Assembly (NCBI RefSeq): GCF_965138225.1
Contig: NZ_CBCSAX010000031.1
Strand: one strand, 5' to 3'
DNA length: 8,392 nt
Source: Helicobacter_D ganmani
GTDB lineage: Bacteria; Campylobacterota; Campylobacteria; Campylobacterales; Helicobacteraceae
Made by a program: the position numbers and the translations under genes. The notes beneath the pieces were generated by a model. The model was not told where the DNA came from, ran no database searches, and saw only the letters and a list, made by a program, of their open reading frames with translations. This document shows positions 6,397-8,392 of the stretch, one piece after another. The number at the start of each line of letters is the position of its first letter. The first letter of the stretch is position 1.

Positions 6397-6939
6397 ATGA
6401 AAAAACTAATATTAGGAGCTTTGTTAAGCTTAGGAATCTCAAGCACACTCTTTGCTGAAGTAGATTTCATTGCCCTTGCAACTAATGGAGAATTTAACGA
6501 ACAAAGTGCAGGTGTAAAAGTCTTAAATGAGGAGGAGATGAGTAAGGTTGTGGGGGGAGCAACGATTTCCCCCAAAACGATTCTTAATAGTTATGGAGTT
6601 ACAAATAACTCAGGCACAAAAATATCTTATACTGCCTATTATAAATTAATCCCAGAAAGAGCAAATGAGCTATTGCCACTCAATGTGGATACAGGTTCTG
6701 GAGAATATATCCCAGCAGTTTCTGCAACTTTTAATTTTCTAACAAATAAAGTTAGCATAGAAATTATTGGGGTAAGTCAATACAATCCTGTCTATACAAG
6801 AAGTGCGGATAGCTATTATGCCAATCGCCTTCTCACAGAAAACAACAAAAGACTTTATAATCAGGCGGAAAATTTTATTAGGCAAGATAAGACAAGTTAT
6901 CGTTCTATGGGAGCAAATTTTAATCTCAAATATAGATAA
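6397..6939 (+). CDS. Precursor C: Sec signal + double-glycine leader secreted protein
   Basis: A complete 180-aa protein. ATG 6397 is set by AAGGA six bases upstream. Residues 1-20 are a Sec signal peptide ending LFA, residues 21-54 the acidic linker plus leader ending NEEEMSKVVGG, followed by Ala55. The predicted 126-aa cargo contains 12 Tyr and no Cys and is probably rich in beta strands. It matches precursor A cargo over YTAYYKL, ANELLPLNVD, SGEYIP and QYNPVYTRSAD (29 identical bases in the last block), whereas C-terminal ends differ. The signal-peptide codons 3-12 are more diverged from A and B than the rest of the leader. The stop codon directly abuts the sigma-54 promoter of the following gene. 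Maturation by the periplasmic C39 peptidase and handling by the barrel are inferred. Confidence 0.87.
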   Translation: MKKLILGALLSLGISSTLFAEVDFIALATNGEFNEQSAGVKVLNEEEMSKVVGGATISPKTILNSYGVTNNSGTKISYTAYYKLIPERANELLPLNVDTGSGEYIPAVSATFNFLTNKVSIEIIGVSQYNPVYTRSADSYYANRLLTENNKRLYNQAENFIRQDKTSYRSMGANFNLKYR

Positions 6940-6956
6940 TGGAACGCCTTTTGCTT
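6940..6956 (+). promoter_or_regulatory. Sigma-54 promoter for effector-like 2
   Basis: TGGAAC-GCCTT-TTGCTT with GG at 6941-6942 and GC at 6953-6954, exactly 10 bases apart. It begins at the base after the precursor C stop. The start of transcription would be near 6966, before the AAGGGA at 6979-6984. Confidence 0.85.
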
Positions 6957-6991
6957 ATCCTTTATATAGATTTTATGCAAGGGATAAGCGA

Positions 6992-8005
6992 ATGTTTGAA
7001 CTAAATACTTCTTTGCCTAATTATCACAATGCAATCTTATACAGCAATAAGAATAGCCAAATTAAAGATAATGAAAAAGATGTGAATTTACAATCTGCTA
7101 CAATCAGCAATGAGGAAGCAAAGGAAGCCTTAAATAGCCGATATAATAGCGGGATTTACACATATCATCTCGCATTAGATGAATTTCCAGATATTGCATT
7201 TTCTGAAATTCTACACAAAACAGATTCCTTTCGCTCTAAAATTTTAAAACAAGCCACCAATCAACATATACCGACAGAAAATGAATATCAAAAAGCAAGG
7301 GATTCTCTTAATGAACAACTAGACAATATTTTAATTGAGCTTTATAAACAAGAGCCAAATTTAGAAAAAAATCCTAATAATTATCTAATTGATGGTGCGA
7401 TAAGAATGAAAGTGTTTTTAAAAATGGACGAGGAAAATATGCAAACAAGCAAACAGGCATTATTAAATTCAATCAATTCTTTCAATTGCGCCTCTGATAC
7501 CAAAGATTTAAAAGCTAATCTATCAAATTATATTAGTAATGTTGAGGGTGTAGCCTATAATATGATTGAGCAATTTAATTGTTTATTTGCTTGTTTGGAT
7601 ATTCCAAAGTCTCAACAAAAATCCATTGAAAACGCCCTTAGCATTATCACAAGTTATACATACGATAAGAGCGGAAGGCTTACAGATTCCCTCAATATAG
7701 GAGGTTATGCTATTTCTTGGGAGGGGGATAATCCTACAATTTTTCAAGGTTCTTATTCCTTGAAAATTTCTTATTCACCACAAGAGGATATTTTACTTTC
7801 TCTCTCCTCCAACTTTGATTCCTCACAAACTTTCTTTGAAGTCTTAGAGCAAAGAGATAAACTAGAAAAAGAAAATCAAGAATTAAAAACCAAACAAGCT
7901 TATAATGCTTATGGAATCCCTCAAAATACCTTTACTAAGTCCGATTCCACAGATTCCATAATACAAACACTGCTTAAAGAATCAAAAAGTGGTAATGGTG
8001 TTTAG
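6992..8005 (+). CDS. Signal-less sigma-54-driven protein with coiled-coil tail (effector-like 2)
   Basis: 337 aa from ATG 6992, chosen because AAGGGA (6979-6984) is seven bases upstream and because the sigma-54 promoter would place the transcript start near 6966. The frame is open further left to 6803, but that would overlap precursor C and precede the promoter. No signal peptide or membrane segment is seen. It is a paralogue of the 410-aa protein at 547: LNEQLDNILIELYKQEP against LNEQMDSIMLMIYKSNP, IGGYAISWE against FNGVKISWE, and an almost identical tail at residues ~269-309 followed by a Ser-rich linker and QTLLKES. It is about 70 residues shorter, mostly in the N-terminal half. It follows a precursor with a ~52-base spacer, exactly as effector-like 1 does. 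No C39 gene follows. A flagellar-exported protein is the working idea; no known family is recognised. Confidence 0.8.
   Translation: MFELNTSLPNYHNAILYSNKNSQIKDNEKDVNLQSATISNEEAKEALNSRYNSGIYTYHLALDEFPDIAFSEILHKTDSFRSKILKQATNQHIPTENEYQKARDSLNEQLDNILIELYKQEPNLEKNPNNYLIDGAIRMKVFLKMDEENMQTSKQALLNSINSFNCASDTKDLKANLSNYISNVEGVAYNMIEQFNCLFACLDIPKSQQKSIENALSIITSYTYDKSGRLTDSLNIGGYAISWEGDNPTIFQGSYSLKISYSPQEDILLSLSSNFDSSQTFFEVLEQRDKLEKENQELKTKQAYNAYGIPQNTFTKSDSTDSIIQTLLKESKSGNGV
7796..7918 (+). repeat. Near-identical 3' tail shared by the two effector-like genes (copy 2)
   Basis: Matches 1558-1680 with one mismatch in 123. It encodes LSLSSNFDSSQTFFEVLEQ and a charged heptad-type helix (Leu at 6-7 residue spacing) ending YNAYGI. 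Confidence 0.9.
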
Positions 8006-8013
8006 GATTTATC

Positions 8014-8047
8014 ATTGTGAGCGGCGAAACGACAAGGCGCACAATCT
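8014..8047 (+). repeat. REP-like hairpin element, copy 2
   Basis: ATTGTGAGC (8014-8022), 14 bases, then GCGCACAATCT (8037-8047). The outer arms pair at 8 of 9 positions. It is GC-richer than its surroundings, and the pattern resembles short palindromic intergenic repeats of the ATTG-GAGC...GC-CAAT type. It starts 8 bases after the stop of effector-like 2 and could serve as a transcript end, although no U-run follows. Confidence 0.55.
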
Positions 8048-8131
8048 GCAAACAATTTGCCTACACTTGCAAATCCATAATTCTATACAGAAGTATTTAA
8101 AAAGAATTTTGCAATGACACAGCATAAAATT

Positions 8132-8216
8132 AAACTTGTTTCTTTGCGTAATACTTTTCATCAAATCAAAAGTTAAAAAATATTTTATATTTAATTTTAA
8201 GATTCTGTAATACAAT
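8132..8216 (+). promoter_or_regulatory. Conserved promoter block upstream of the right-end precursor
   Basis: AAACTTGTTTCTTTGCGTAA at 8132-8151, AAAGTTAAAAA, TTTTAAGATTCT at 8195-8206 and TACAAT at 8211-8216. Same order and spacing as for precursors B and C. A weak ribosome site, AAGAGA, precedes ATG 8247. Confidence 0.68.
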
Positions 8217-8246
8217 AAAAGTTTAAACTTTTAAAAAAGAGAAATA

Positions 8247-8392
8247 ATGAAAAAATTAATTTTAGGATTCTTATTAATCTTTGGAATCTCAAGCACACTC
8301 TTTGCTGAAGTAGATTTCATTGCCCTTGCAACCAATGGAGAGTTTAACGAACAAAGTGCAGGTGTGAAAGTCTTAAATGAGGAGGAAATGAG
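8247..8392 (+). CDS. Start of a precursor gene (Sec + GG leader; runs off the window)
   Basis: ATG 8247 opens the signal peptide MKKLILGFLLIFGISS..LFA and the linker up to NEEEM, then the window ends just before the GG codons. The last 121 bases equal the first 121, so this is either the true 5' end of precursor A (171 aa when joined) or a different family member with the same leader. The DNA differs from precursor B's leader at only two positions over this stretch. Confidence 0.85.
   Translation, partial: MKKLILGFLLIFGISSTLFAEVDFIALATNGEFNEQSAGVKVLNEEEM
8272..8392. repeat. 121-bp terminal direct repeat (right copy)
   Basis: Exact copy of bases 1-121. If joined the molecule or loop would be 8271 bp. 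No replication, partition or mobilisation gene is present to support a plasmid. Confidence 0.95.

Noticed and set aside
6803..6991. Longer N-terminus for effector-like 2 starting at 6803, overlapping precursor C
   Set aside because: It would begin inside precursor C and upstream of the sigma-54 promoter at 6940. ATG 6992 has a well-spaced AAGGGA.
1..8392. A small circular plasmid of 8271 bp
   Set aside because: No replication, partition or mobilisation gene is present, and the overlap lies in a multi-copy leader; an assembly loop is the simpler reading.
1..8392. Classical class II bacteriocin locus
   Set aside because: No C39-ABC exporter, no accessory protein and no obvious immunity gene; cargos are much longer than usual and a Sec signal precedes the GG leader.

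Overview
The window is AT-rich, gene-dense DNA from a Campylobacterota bacterium, most likely an enterohepatic-type Helicobacter. The grounds are base composition, protein style (Lys/Asn/Ile-rich), short AAGGA ribosome sites, TATAAT-type -10 boxes without a clear -35, and four textbook sigma-54 (-24 GG / -12 GC) promoters, which in this phylum usually belong to the flagellar regulon. There are no tRNA, rRNA, IS, phage, CRISPR or plasmid replication genes. Two runs of Ns (170 and 7) show that this is a scaffold. The first 121 bases are repeated exactly as the last 121 bases.

Layout, left to right: (1) the 3' part of precursor A, a protein with a Sec signal peptide followed by a double-glycine leader; (2) a sigma-54 promoter and a 410-aa signal-less protein (effector-like 1); (3) a periplasmic stand-alone C39-type cysteine peptidase; (4) a sigma-54 promoter and outer-membrane beta-barrel copy 1 (gapped), then a 397-aa protein resembling the Cj0814-type flagellar-dependent secreted family; (5) precursor B on the minus strand, tail-to-tail with the previous gene; (6) a divergent intergenic region; (7) a near-perfect second copy of the beta-barrel gene with its sigma-54 promoter; (8) precursor C, a third sigma-54 site of the TGGAAC type, and a 337-aa paralogue of effector-like 1; (9) the promoter and first 146 bases of another precursor, which would join precursor A if the ends are contiguous.

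Proposed logic (inference): the precursors carry an N-terminal Sec signal peptide followed by a bacteriocin-style leader ending in VVGG. The only C39 peptidase present also has a signal peptide and lacks any ABC-transporter domains. This suggests Sec export to the periplasm, cleavage after GG by the periplasmic peptidase, and passage or assembly of the 94-126-aa tyrosine-rich, cysteine-free cargo at the outer membrane through the co-encoded beta-barrel. The closest known plan is the Fap functional-amyloid system (FapD is a periplasmic C39-like peptidase, FapF an outer-membrane pore), but the precursors here do not look like FapB or FapC. The peptidase, barrel and three signal-less proteins are under sigma-54. 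The three precursors share a different, conserved TATAAT-type upstream block.

The locus looks built for diversification. Precursor leaders are nearly identical at DNA level up to the cleavage site and then diverge. The two effector-like paralogues diverge over most of their length but share a 123-bp near-identical 3' tail. The two precursor/effector pairs are thus bracketed by conserved DNA at both ends.
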